NCBI RefSeq assembly: GCF_947179515.1
Contig: NC_067491.1
Coordinates: 11,404,027-11,468,026 of the forward strand
Reading direction: 5' to 3'
Source: Apodemus sylvaticus
Lineage: Eukaryota; Chordata; Mammalia; Rodentia; Muridae
DNA length: 64,000 nt
Shown one piece after another: positions 52,475 through 62,569 of the stretch. A model generated the notes under the pieces. That model saw only the letters and a program-made list of their open reading frames with translations. It had not been told where the DNA came from and ran no database searches. Position numbers and translations under genes: made by a program. The stretch's first letter is position 1. Every line of letters begins with the position of its first letter.

Positions 52475-54292
52475 TTGTCTGTTTGGGTTACATCTGTATC
52501 CATTAAAATGTTAGAGTCAAACAAGCTGATCTTCAAGACAATAGCTCACCCACCCTTATCCCCGCTGCACAGGGGTCTCCAGGACAGAATTCGTAAATAA
52601 CAATACTTGGAAACCAGGAGATTGGCCTGGCGTGGTTCTGATCTCAACAATGGTTTTAAAGTTTAAAGAAGAGGGTCCCCCCACTTCTTTGCCGGTTTGT
52701 TGAGTAATTGTCCTGTATGGTATCATAATTATTTTCTCTGTCATCATCATTTTATAGCACTTTGCAGTATGTGAATGTATTCCTGCATTTCCAATAGCAT
52801 TAGTAGCCTTTGCAGAGGAATATTTTAGAAACCAATTCAGTAATGGGCACTCACAGAATTTTTGATGTTCATTTTATTTTCATGGAGAGCTAACAGGGCA
52901 CCCTAGCATTCAGAGGGGGGGGGGCATCAGATCACCCCCTCTTTAGGCAGACCATCCTTTTCTTTTATATGAGGTAATTATAAATGACCTAAAGTGCTTG
53001 AGTTGGGGGATGGGAGGACAGCTCAGAGCTGGGAGGATAAAGACTCTCTAGAAGATGGGAATGACACCCAGTGTGCAGACCACAGGACTCCTGACCCAGC
53101 TGCTCACATCGTATGCCCCATGCCATTTTTCTCTCTATAGTTAAGCAGTGCTGGAAGGACGGGATCTTTGATTAACGTGTAGACATGGGTTACGGCAACT
53201 GCCTCTTGGAGGAGAGAAACCAAAGGGGCCTCCCATTTGCTGAGTGGCTTGATGAAGTGTCTGGGCTCATGTTGGTGGAAAAGATGACCTTACTCATTTG
53301 GGGATCAGAAGGGAAAAATTCAAGACTGTCAAGTGTGTCACGAACAAAAAAGGGCGCAGATGGCTCCGGCCTAACTTTTTGGTTATTATCCTAATGCTAT
53401 TTTTACACTGGAAGATGAATGTAGGCTGATGAGTCTTTGCCCAAGTGTGTGAATTGCTGCTTTTTATTCAAGTATCTTTATTTATACTTGTGTGCCCCTT
53501 ACTGATAGTGGCTTGCTGGTGGTTTATGCTTTTGCCGGTGCTTCTTGTAGCCGGCACACCTCACCCTCACTGCCTTTGTTATTCAGTAAGAAGAAACTCA
53601 GTCATGTCAGGGAAGTATTCAGCTGCTGCCACAGTGGGCTCCCTCATCAAGAATGAAGTCATGCGAGGAGGTTTATTTTTGTGGTTTTTATTGGATGATT
53701 CCCATGTGCGCCGTCTTGGCTCCTTCAAAAGTCTGTCACCAATGGCCCAGAAGTGATGAAATGAGACCAGAGCATCCTTCTTACTTTTCTTCTTTTCTCT
53801 GGGACTCAGCTTACTCACCTATAAAGTGGATCCATTAGCTTATATTTTAAGCAAAAGAAGACACAATAATTATCAAAGTAGTACTGATCCATTAAGGGAA
53901 TTATTTTTCTTTTAGCGACAAATGTGCCCGGTGTTTGAATACATTTCCAGGGAACAGTTAAGAGATAAAGTTTCTTTTGTTTTATTTCCTTCCTATAACA
54001 AACATGTCTTAAAGGCCTATTTCTATCTATTCCTATCTATGGATAAAGTGTGATAAATGTGGCAAACAAGACATGATCAGTTGGGGGAATTTTCTGCTCA
54101 AGTCACCTGAACAATTCTTTGTCCCACAGCTATACCATTGTGACTCTCAGAGACAGGACACTATGCTAGGCATGAGGGGTCTTATCTACGTGTGTCTGGA
54201 AACTCCTGTGTCTAGAAAATCAGAAGTGACACTTTACTGCGGAAGCATCCAACATTAACACCTTTCTCACATAATAGAACATTTGAAATCCC
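52475..54292. other. Mostly unique sequence
   Basis: A G(10) run lies at about 52915. A weak B3-like segment (GGGATGGGAGGACAGCTCAG) at about 53008 and a MIR-like word (CAGCTTACTCACCTATAAAG) at about 53808 are too decayed to call. Confidence 0.35.
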
Positions 54293-54312
54293 AGCGGGGG
54301 GGGGGGGGGGTG
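54293..54312. repeat. G-run of about 18
   Basis: An uninterrupted G homopolymer apart from a final T-GG. Length is likely unstable and error-prone in assembly. Confidence 0.93.
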
Positions 54313-54639
54313 GCGGCAGCTCTTGAGGCCAGCTTATGGCAGTCACGGTCTCCAAGTCACTGAAAAAGTAAACACGAGCGCAGGGAAGCCATGTGTGCTG
54401 TGCCTAAGGATGTGGCAAGTAGGATTTTTATCATGTGCACATGGGAAGTGAATTCTGCGACGGGGATGGGGGGGGGTAAGCGTGGGGCACAGAATGTGAA
54501 CCACAGGGCAGAAGCTGATCCACAGGGGGCGCTGTGCATCAGGTATAGGCATGCACAGGGCAGAGTTTAGAGTGTACCGTTTACAAGTGTAAGGCTGAAT
54601 AGGGAGTGCTCTTTGGCTTTGGCTTTGTTGTTCTATTTA

Positions 54640-54806
54640 CACACACATACATGCACACACATGCACATGCACATACATGCACACTTGTACATATGCACAC
54701 ACATATACATGTACACATGTGCACACATGCACACACAGATGTACACATACAGACACATGCACACACATATATACATGCACACACACAAGCACTTAGACAC
54801 ACAGGC
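54640..54806. repeat. (CA)n/(CATGCA)n compound microsatellite
   Basis: CACACA, CATGCA and CATACA units across about 165 bp. His/Thr-rich frames here are artefacts. Confidence 0.95.
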
Positions 54807-54809
54807 ACA

Positions 54810-55680
54810 CAAAGTGGAGATGGGTTGAGCACACAGAGTGGGGAGGGTGCCGGGGTGAGAGGGAACCTGTCTGCCTGTCCAGGCATGGATATCAGCTTGG
54901 AAGAGTCAGTTGTCTCCTCCACCATGAGTGATCTAGGGTGGAGCTCATTGTTCTTATTATTTTGGTTTTCTTTTGAGTCCAGGCTTCAGCCTGGGTTAAA
55001 GTCATGGTCCCCTGCTCCAGCTCCCAAGGGCTAATGTAGCAGACAGTCACCTCTGTACCCTGGGAGAATGTCTTGAGTATTGGCTCCCCAGACAGTTGGA
55101 ATATCATCTCCTGCCTAGGAGAGAATTCTCTAGAAGCACGAGAGCAGATGGGAGGGGTCCTCCCTAGAGCACGCTGGAGAGCAGTTGCTTGTGTGGAGTA
55201 TTCTGGCTGCACGTTTTATGGGGATTTATTTTTAAGATTTTTAAGTTTATTTTAGATTGGCAAAAAAATAAAAAATAAAAAAAAAATATGCTCCGTAGAT
55301 TGGAGCTTTTTTTGACAGACCTTTCGCAAAGTTAAATTGAGTTCCAATCCTTAGCAGATATGTATGATCACCCAAGAACACTTGACTAGGAAGCATTCAG
55401 CTGGGCTCCTTAGAGCGGTGGACTCTTATCATGGAAATGAGTAGATATAATTTTAAATTCGTTTCGTAAAGACTGTTTGTGCTCTTTTGTGTTTTTCCCT
55501 CCGATGTGACAGGAGCCTGGTTGAAGTGGGCAGCTAGTCATTGAATAGCTCTGACAGCTAACTCCTGGCCAGGCTAGTATTACTTGGAAGGGGAAAACTT
55601 TCAGAGAAAACAATTCAGGGAAGCCACAAAATGGAAGCAGGTGTGTGTGGAGGTGGGGGGGGGGGCGGGGGGAGCAGTCT
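54810..55680. other. Unique sequence with A-rich and G-rich runs
   Basis: A-rich run at about 55260-55290, G-rich run at 55653-55672. No family recognised. Confidence 0.4.
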
Positions 55681-55684
55681 TCAG

Positions 55685-55870
55685 AGCCTAAGAAGAGAGG
55701 CAGCTCAGAGGGAAGGAGCACTTGCTGCTCTTGGGGAGCACGCGTGTTTGGTTCCATGTAGATGGCTCACAAACATGGGATGGAACACCAGTTCCAAGGT
55801 TTCTGATGTCATCATCTGAGCTACTGAGACTCATTAACACACATTACCTACGTACATACTTCCGCTCCCA
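55685..55870 (+). repeat. B2/B3-type SINE (old)
   Basis: GAGGCAGCTCAGAGGGAAGG, AGCACTTGCTGCTCTTGGGG, TAGATGGCTCACAAACATGG and AACACCAGTTCCAAGG follow the B2/B3 order. It includes TGATGTCATCATC, a bZIP-like word, near 55806. Confidence 0.72.
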
Positions 55871-56000
55871 GACCTATGAATAAAAGCCAGTGCTCAACCA
55901 CACTCCTCAGCATTTAAACTTACTAGCACATACCACCCTCTTTCGCCGCCATTTTAATGTGGATTCCTTCTTTTTCAGTTTATGATTGTTTGCCATTGTA

Positions 56001-56160
56001 TTTGGTTGGTTGGTTGGTTGGTTGGTTGGTTTTTTGAGACAGGGTTTCTCTGTGTAGCCCTGGCTGTCCTGGAACTCACCCTGGCTCATCTCGAAGTCAC
56101 AGAGATCCTCCTCCCTCTGCCTCCTGAGTGCTTGGATTAAAGGTGTGCTCTACCACTGCC
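56001..56160 (-). repeat. B1 SINE with (TTGG)n tail
   Basis: (TTGG)n tail at 56001-56030, TTTTTTGAGACAGGGTTTCT, GTGTAGCCCTGGCTGTCCTG, GAGTGCTTGGATTAAAGGTG. The GACCAGGCTGG part is replaced by ACCCTGGCTCATC, and the B box has lost its CpG. Confidence 0.93.
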
Positions 56161-56269
56161 AATTCTTTAAACAATTAAAAAAATTATCATTCTTTAATCA
56201 TTGGAGATGAAGAGCAGAGAGGCAGGCAGGTGGTGCGTCACTGGGGATGGCTGTGAGGGCCTTTATTTT

Positions 56270-56500
56270 CTTAAAGATTTAATTTTATTTTTAGTTATGT
56301 GTACATGTATGTGTTCATGTGTGGGAAGGTGCATGCGTGAGTGCAGGTGCCTGCTGACGTCAGGAGACATGGGGTCCTCTGGAGCTGGAGCTTCAGGTTG
56401 TTGCAAGCTGGCTGACATGGGTACTGGGAAACAGAACTCACCCGGGTCCTCTGTAAGAGTAGCACGTGTTCTTAACTGCTGAGTCATCTCTCCAACACCC
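56270..56500 (-). repeat. B3-type SINE
   Basis: TTAAAGATTTAATTTTATTT tail, GAGTGCAGGTGCCTGCTGAC, TGGAGCTGGAGCTTCAGGTT and TTCTTAACTGCTGAGTCATC, ending CTCCAACACCC. Confidence 0.88.
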
Positions 56501-56735
56501 ATTTCCCAGAAGCCCTCCCAGCATCGTTCCTGGTGGCTCTACACTAGCCTGTGAACAGGGGAGTAGCACACACGTGTCCTTGGGTTTGTATATCACACAG
56601 TGCCCTGCACCTGGCATATGAATGTTCAGTCAGCAAATACTGATCGGCTACTAATGAGCCCAGGAAGTCCTATGGAAGGGCCTGGGTAGTAGGTTTTCTA
56701 TATGCGTTGTCTGCCACATAGAATGATGTTTTTTT

Positions 56736-56827
56736 TAGAAAACATTGTTGGGGCTGGAGAGATGGCTCAACCATGAAAGGCTAGCTAGTCTCACGATAGT
56801 ACAAAAAAAAAGTAGAAAACATTGTTG
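56736..56827 (+). pseudogene. Probable 4.5SI RNA-derived retrocopy with 15-bp target duplications
   Basis: A 62-bp insert (56751-56812) starts GGCTGGAGAGATGGCTCA (after one extra G). It continues ACCATGAAAGGCTAG, then CTCAC, and ends in A(9)G. TAGAAAACATTGTTG stands on both sides (56736-56750 and 56813-56827) without mismatch. 4.5SI is a rodent small nuclear Pol III RNA related to B2. Its first part, as I remember it, shares GGCTGGAGAGATGGCTCAGCC and GGCTAGGCTCAC, and the GGCTAG-CTCAC words here fit 4.5SI better than B2. The insert keeps only the 5' half. A deleted B2 is the alternative. Confidence 0.6.
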
Positions 56828-56999
56828 CTCCTCATTGTTTTGAGTTCTGAAACTCAAAAGTGGATAAATCAATAGAGGGCTGCCTGTTTTATTATAATAT
56901 TTACACTGCATTTCCCATAGCAACTTGCTGCAATGTTTTGAAAACATGATTTGAAGTGAAGAGGCGATGATTTGCATAGACGCTGTGGTGAACTCTGGT

Positions 57000-57620
57000 T
57001 TTGTCTGGGTGCCCTACTATTGAGATGCACGCCCAGCCTGAACTTAATTCTTATAAATGGACTTGCCTAAGAATAGTAGTGATTCCCAAAATTATATTTA
57101 TCCCATCTGTTTTGTTATTATCTCTACACGGAAATTGGGCTTTAATTATAGATATAAATGAAGTCTGTGATGGAATCACGGCTTGCAGATCGCTTCTGAA
57201 CGTTAATGTCAGAAACCAGAGAGTTTCTCTGACACTGTATCAGATGACCTGTTGTCTGTGGGCTTTAAGGGAATGAGGGAATATGTGCTGTGAAGGAATG
57301 AGACCTGGGATGGAAGGATCTAGAAGGAATATGGATGATGTCACTCACCCTTCCAGAGTAGGAGGGGTGAGTGACATCATCCAATCTGCCACGTTTTTTT
57401 CTCCTCGACTTAGCCGATTTCTCAGCTTGAATTGAGATGAACGCATCCTCACTGGTAACAGTAATTCTGCGAATACCCAGCATTGACTTTTCTCTGAGCA
57501 ACGCCCCCATGAGGTGATTGAGATATATACAATGTATTCCCATATACTGAAGATAAAACTGAAGTTGGAAGTCTATGGCTGGCCTAAGGGCCAAAAGCCA
57601 GGTTTTCAAATTCCAACTCT
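57000..57620. other. Unique block, possible conserved element
   Basis: Repeat-free, with homeodomain/MADS-like words (GGGCTTTAATTATAGATATA) and retained CpGs (CACGGCTTGCAGATCGC, CTGAACGTTAATG). It surrounds the inverted repeat at 57332-57383. It has the composition expected of conserved non-coding DNA, unproven. Confidence 0.3.
57332..57383. promoter_or_regulatory. Inverted repeat with 19-bp arms carrying TGATGTCACTCA
   Basis: Left arm TGGATGATGTCACTCACCC (57332-57350) and right arm GGGTGAGTGACATCATCCA (57365-57383) are exact reverse complements, with a 14-nt spacer. Each arm holds TGATGTCA (CRE-like) overlapping GTCACTCA (AP-1-like, one change from TGAGTCA). The same sequence could fold as a hairpin in RNA. 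Confidence 0.95.
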
Positions 57621-57624
57621 CTCA

Positions 57625-59570
57625 TGGGGAGCTCGGAATAAACAGGATGAAATGCCCGGCTCAGGCTAAGTAACAGTCTCAGAGCTGGGGCTTTCAAGTG
57701 CAGGAGAGAAGGAAAGCAACTCGGGGAAAAGTAGACTGTCCTGAGTAGTTCACGTGTGAATGTCTTGTTGGCTTAGGTTGCTACTGCAGGCTGGAGTGCA
57801 GGGAAACTGGGTCAAAGGGCAGAGTTACAGCTGCTCAGAGCACATTGTCTGCCGTAGCAGGTGACACCTTCCATGAGTCCCATAGTGTAAAGAGAAAACC
57901 GACTCCCTCAAATTACACTCTGATCACCATGACCCAAGGCAAATCTGCATCTTCACATACAAATATTTCCAATCATTTTTTAAAGAACAGAGGTCAGATG
58001 ATAGATTGGAAATTAGGCAGGTTTTGCTTTGTTTTGTTTTGTTTTTAATATAAATAGCTAACCTGGTATTATCTGTGGCTCCGAATGAAATTTAATGCTA
58101 TAGTATAGTACATATTACTTAGTTGGAGTCAAGCTTGCCTGGGACATCTGGGCCGCATCTGGTGGGTTAATTGAAACAATGTTGCTGAATTGGAGTAGTT
58201 TGATGCATTCTTCAAAGACTCATCTTCCCTAGGGCTGAGACAGGAAAATCCTGACATTCTGATTTCTCTGCATATAGAGAACATTAACGTGACAGCAATA
58301 GGCAGTCTTAATGTTCCTTAATGAGCCATGCGGCTTAGCACACAGGGGCTTGCCTGAAATCACTCTTACTCTCTTGCTAATAACCAGTAACTTGGGAGCA
58401 TCCTAAAGGCCAGCCTACAACATTCTTGTCTTTCTTTTGGGAATCCTCACTTTTCCTTGGCGTGATGTCCCTCTTCCCAGAGGGTGGAAACACACAGGTT
58501 CTAGAAGCACCCACGGACATGCAATTTCCAGCAATCTCCCACATAGTATCCAGGGAGCATAGACTGACCTGATAAGCCAAAACCCAAGTTGAGTGTTTTA
58601 TATACCATGTGTGTGGACTAGCCGTGTGTGACAATCCCCAGGGGAGTTCACTAGGTAGATGAACCCATGGACATGGGGCATGAGAGGCTTGGCTTTTTAA
58701 AGGCCCCAGAACAATGGAGCTCACAGAGGTGAGGTAGGATCCATGGAACCCTATAAAAGGTCTGCCATCTCCTGGGACTTGGGGCGGGCACGGGGAAGGG
58801 GGAGAGGGGGAGGGGGAGGGAGGCCTAGGTGCTTTGTCTGCGTCCACATTTTCAACCAGTTCACATCTCACTTCTCTTGAGGACCCATACATTATGCAGG
58901 GACCTCAGAGCTCTTGCAGATGTAGAGGAGCAGATGCTACTCTGGTTTGGGACAGAATCACTCAGGCTTGAAGAGGTGTCTGGTTGTGCCTGCCTGTCAC
59001 CTGCTCCTGCAGAGCCGAGGACTGTGTTCATTTTCTGCATTGTAGAAAGGACCTCCCAACACAGACCTAACCCCCTCATGGGACTGGGTAAGAAAGAGTA
59101 ATGAAATCCTTCCCAGTTTCCTCTTCCTCCTTCCCTCTTTCCTAATATTAATAAAAAGCAATACCGTAGCAGTTGGGCGGCTGGAAGGTGTTATAAATTC
59201 TTCTGTCATTTATGTACATGCAGAAACAGAACAAAACAGTAAGTTTCCCTTTATTGCTGCCTTTCTCTGGGTAAAATTCCATCAAGTTTTTCTTCGGGCT
59301 TTGCCGGAATTCTCCTTAATTTGAGTGAAAATGTACCTCGGTGGCATAAGGTTTGCTAATGTTCATTTTATCTGAAGAAAATTCCAACATGCTTTTTTTT
59401 GGGATTTGACCAACTGTATACTTGGTTTTCTGTTAATGGGTCAGGAATCGTGACTTAAGAGGAAGCATACTCTTAGTCAGACCGCACCGATCAGCGCCTT
59501 ATTTTTTTAATTAGCTAATTGTTAGTGCGGGTGGGTGTGAGCATGTGAGCGCTTACACTCACTTCACTGT
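57625..59570. other. Unique sequence with G-rich run and TATA-like word
   Basis: CTATAAAAGG at 58751-58760 is followed about 20 bp later by GGGGCGGGCACGGGGAAGG and a (GGGGGA)n run to about 58822. A 171-codon minus frame (58377-58892) overlaps it without recognised motif. Confidence 0.4.
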
Positions 59571-59572
59571 AC

Positions 59573-59735
59573 ACACGGGGGGGGGGGGGTGCGGGGGGGG
59601 GGGCGCGGGGGAGGGTCAGAAGGCAGCTTTGTGGAGTCACTTAACTCTTTCCGTATTAGGGTGGGTTTCAGGGATTGACCTCTGGTCACCAGGTTTATGT
59701 GGCACATATATCTGCTGAGCCATCTCGCCAGCCAT
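59573..59735 (-). repeat. B3 SINE with G-run
   Basis: G-rich run with TGCG interruptions (59577-59616), then GTCAGAAGGCAGCTTTGTGG, GATTGACCTCTGGTCACCAG and CTGCTGAGCCATCTCGCCAG, the reversed B3 tRNA-like end. Confidence 0.8.
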
Positions 59736-59869
59736 CTTTAAAGTCATCCCGCTCTCCAGTGACGATAAGAACACATACCTGACACCATGCAAGTCCGCTG
59801 GCGCAGTAATAGTTTTATATTTGCCTCACACTGGTTTCATTTCAGAAAATTCGCTTGCTCACATACGTT

Positions 59870-59988
59870 CTCATATTTTTGAGACAGAGTCTTGCTACAG
59901 AACCAGGCTGGCCTTACTTAGGATCCTCCTGCCTCAGCCCTCCAGTGCTGGGATTGTAGACTCTATGCACTACCACATTGAGCCCCTA
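59870..59988 (-). repeat. Proto-B1/old B1 SINE
   Basis: TTTTTGAGACAGAGTCTTGC, CAGAACCAGGCTGGCCTTAC, ATCCTCCTGCCTCAGCCCTC and GTGCTGGGATTGTAGACTCT. Confidence 0.78.
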
Positions 59989-59989
59989 A

Positions 59990-60430
59990 AAGGGCTGAAG
60001 GGAACAGACAAGGATCCATAAGACAGAACAGTACAGAGATGTTCAATGAAAGGCTTGACAGGAAGGACTAGGGAGAAAGCACAAAACGACCTAGACACGG
60101 GCTGAGAGACTCGTCGTACCCCATACCACCTGGGACTGGGACTGTTAGCTTCCGGTGGGAGAAGGCATGATTCGCTTAGTGAAAGGGAAGCTGGTCTCTG
60201 AAATACTTAGCAGTGATACGAAAGTAAAGGGCGAGTAATGTTTCTCAAGAGGAGGGAGGGTAATTACTCCTAGAGTTAAGACGTCACTTCCTCTCCAGGG
60301 TTCTCAAGGTTAGAGACGCTGCAATTATAACTGCCTGACATTATAGCAGCGGAATAGCTCCAAGCCTTTACTTCCTTCCTATGAAGTGGTGAGAGCCACT
60401 GCTGATATCCAGTCCAGACTCTATATACGT
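59990..60430. other. Unique sequence
   Basis: Nothing recognised. Confidence 0.4.
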
Positions 60431-60432
60431 TA

Positions 60433-60655
60433 GCATTTTGTCTAAGCTCTGTCCCACAGTTACCTGGCAACAGCAGGTATGCTCCGCCCCACAGTTACCT
60501 GGCAATAGCCAGGCATACCTGACTCACTATAAAGGGGGCCCCTCCAGGAAGGCAAGAGCAAGAGAGCAGAGGGGCAAGCAGCCCCTTTTCTAGTCAGTCA
60601 GGCATGCCTGGCTGTTGCCAGGTAACTGTGGGGCAGAGCTTAGACAAAAATGATA
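60433..60655. mobile_element. Head-to-head inverted pair of a retroelement promoter-like repeat
   Basis: The plus copy reads TTTTGTCTAAGCTCT, then CCCACAGTTACCTGGCAACA, twice over, then CACTATAAAGGGGG (TATA-like, about 60526). The right part is the same sequence reversed: CTGTTGCCAGGTAACTGTGG, then CAGAGCTTAGACAAAA. 60436-60473 pairs with 60611-60648 with one mismatch, and 60487-60523 also pairs with 60595-60634. I recognise the words as the 5' part of a rodent LTR-like family but cannot name it. Confidence 0.75.
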
Positions 60656-60700
60656 ACAACATATCCCCCTCCCAGCCTTTCTTCTCCATGCTGTCATCTA

Positions 60701-60717
60701 GAAACCAAAGCGCCTTT
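60701..60717 (+). repeat. Left target-site duplication of the inverted L1
   Basis: GAAACCAAAGCGCC here and GAAACCAAAGTGCC at 62076-62089 differ by one C-to-T change at a CpG. Confidence 0.85.
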
Positions 60718-61194
60718 CCAATTTGTATTCCTTTGACCTCCTGATGTTGTCTAATTGCCCGAGCTAGTACCTCAAGTACAATATTGAAAAGATAAGGAGA
60801 AAGGGGGCAGCCCTGTCTAGTCCCTGATTTTAGTGGGATTGCTTCAAGTTTCTCTCCATTTAGTTTGATGCTGGCTACCAGTTTGCTGTATATTGCTTTT
60901 ACTATGTTTAGGTATGGGCCTTGAATTCCTGTTCTTTCCAAGACTTTAAGCATGAAAGGATGCTGAATTTTGTTAAATGCTTTTTCAGCATCCAATGAAA
61001 TGGCCATGTGGTTTTTTTCTTTGAGTTTGTTTATTTAGTGGATTGCATTGATGGATTTCCGTATCTTGAACCAACCCTGCATCCCTGGTATAAAGCCTAC
61101 TTGATCATGGTGGATGATCATTTTTATGTGTTCTTGGATTCGGTTGGCAAGGATTTTATTGAGTATTTTTGCATCGATGTTCAGAAAACCAAAT
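60718..61194 (-). mobile_element. L1 5' inverted segment (ORF2 RT region)
   Basis: The minus strand encodes the L1 ORF2 reverse-transcriptase core. In order it shows NIDAKILNKILANRIQ, then SLDAEKAFNKIQHPFM, GIQGPYLNIVKAIYSK and SGTRQGCPLSPYLFNI, ending at GIQIG. The strand switches at about 61190, where sense sequence begins. The YADD-type catalytic block lies beyond the preserved part and is absent. Frames are broken by a stop or shift around 61010-61035. Confidence 0.95.
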
Positions 61195-62077
61195 AACACT
61201 ATTAAAAAATGGGGTACAGAGTTAAACAAAGAATTTTCACCTGAAGAACTTCGGATGGCAGAGAAGCATCTTTAAAAATGCTCAACTTCATTAGTCATTA
61301 GGGAAATGCAAATCAAAACAACCCTGAAATTTCACCTTACACCAGTCAGAATGGCTAAGATTAAAAATTCAGGAGACAGCAGGTGTTGGCGAGGATATGG
61401 AGAAAGAGGAACACTCCTCCACTGCTGGTGGGGTTGCAAATTGGTAAAACCACTCTGGAAATCAGTCTGGCGGTTCCTCAGAAAACTGGGCACCTCACTT
61501 CTGGTAGATCCTGCTATACCACTCCTGGGCATATACCCAGAGCATTCCCCAGCATATAATAAGGATACATGCTCCACTATGTTCATAGCAGCCCTATTTA
61601 TAATAGCCAGAACCTGGAAAGAACCAAGGTGTCCCTCAATGGAAGAATGGATGCAAAAAATGTGGTATATACACAATGGAGTACTATTCAGCCATTAGAA
61701 ACAATGAATTCATGAAATTCATAGGCAAATGGATGGAGCTGGAGAACATCATACTAAGTGAGGTAACCCAGTCTCAAAAGATCAATCATGGTATGCACTC
61801 ACTAATAAGTGGATATTAGCCTGGAAAACTGGAATACCCAAAACATAGTCCACACATCAAATGAGGTACAAGAAGTATGGAGGAGTGGCCCCTTGTTCTG
61901 GAAAGACTCAGGGTAGAAGTATAGGGCAAAACCAGAACAGAGAAGTGGGAAGGGGTGGGTGGGAGAACAGAGGAAGGGAAGGGGGCTTATGGGACTTTCG
62001 GGAAGTGGGGGGCCAGAAAAGGGGAAATCATTTGAAATGTAAATAAAAAATATATCGAATAAAAAAAGAAAGAAAGA
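61195..62077 (+). mobile_element. L1 3' segment (ORF2 C-terminus and 3' UTR)
   Basis: Sense ORF2 tail starting near AAATGGGGTACAGAGTTAAA. It encodes MQIKTTLKFHLTPVRMAKI, a Cys-His segment (ERGTLLHCWWGCKLVKPLW) and FIAALFIIARTWKEPRCPS. A 2-bp loss at about 61667 shifts the frame before the usual end. The 3' UTR (GGAGTGGCCCCTTGTTCTGG, CATTTGAAATGTAAATAAAA) and an A-rich (AAAG)n tail end at 62077. About 1 kb of ORF2 between this and the inverted part is missing. Confidence 0.96.
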
Positions 62078-62092
62078 AACCAAAGTGCCCCT
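62076..62092 (+). repeat. Right target-site duplication of the inverted L1
   Basis: GAAACCAAAGTGCC directly follows the A-rich tail and mirrors 60701-60714, fixing the whole 1.36-kb structure as one insertion. Confidence 0.85.
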
Positions 62093-62550
62093 CCCCTGTG
62101 TAGAGAATGCTAAGCAGCCCTTACCCAAGACACTTGGGACGGGAAGTGCTTTCTATTTTGGATGTTCAGAGGTTGAATATCATAGAAATAATCCTAGATG
62201 AAGCGAATGTCTCGTATTTTATATACACATCCAATACTCAGCCAGAAAGTCACCTCATATGGTATTTTAACTAATTTTATTTTATTTGAACATGGGATTT
62301 TCCACTAGCAGCTTCTGGTCTGCGCCCAAGAAGTTGTGGTCCTGGGGTACTTTGGATTTTCTGATTAGGAATCCAGCATGTGTTTCCTCTTGCCTTTCCT
62401 CCAGCTTCTCCTGGCCTAGCATCCTGTCAAGCTTGTCTTCCTAGCCGCTTATCTGTTTCCCTGCTAAATAAGACGGAAAGGCTGGGCAAGAGACCGCGAG
62501 CTAGGCACGCTTGTGTCAGGAGAGAAAGGGGCCCGGTGGGGTGTTGCTGT
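62093..62550. other. Unique sequence
   Basis: Continues the pre-insertion target. CpG-containing words appear from 62490 (AAGAGACCGCGAGCTAGGCA). No repeat recognised. Confidence 0.4.
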
Positions 62551-62557
62551 CTGGAAC

Positions 62558-62565
62558 TGACGTCA
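62558..62565. promoter_or_regulatory. Perfect CRE palindrome TGACGTCA
   Basis: Context GGAACTGACGTCATGCAGG, 40-70 bp after a short CpG-bearing stretch (ACCGCGAGC, GGCCCGG). Not in a recognised repeat. Confidence 0.5.
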
Positions 62566-62569
62566 TGCA

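Noticed and set aside
58377..58892. 171-codon minus-strand frame
   Set aside because: Pro/Ser stretch comes from the G-rich tract; no conserved feature.
60594..61007. L1 ORF2 reverse-transcriptase frame as a functional gene
   Set aside because: It is an inverted, truncated fragment lacking the endonuclease, the catalytic YADD block and a promoter.
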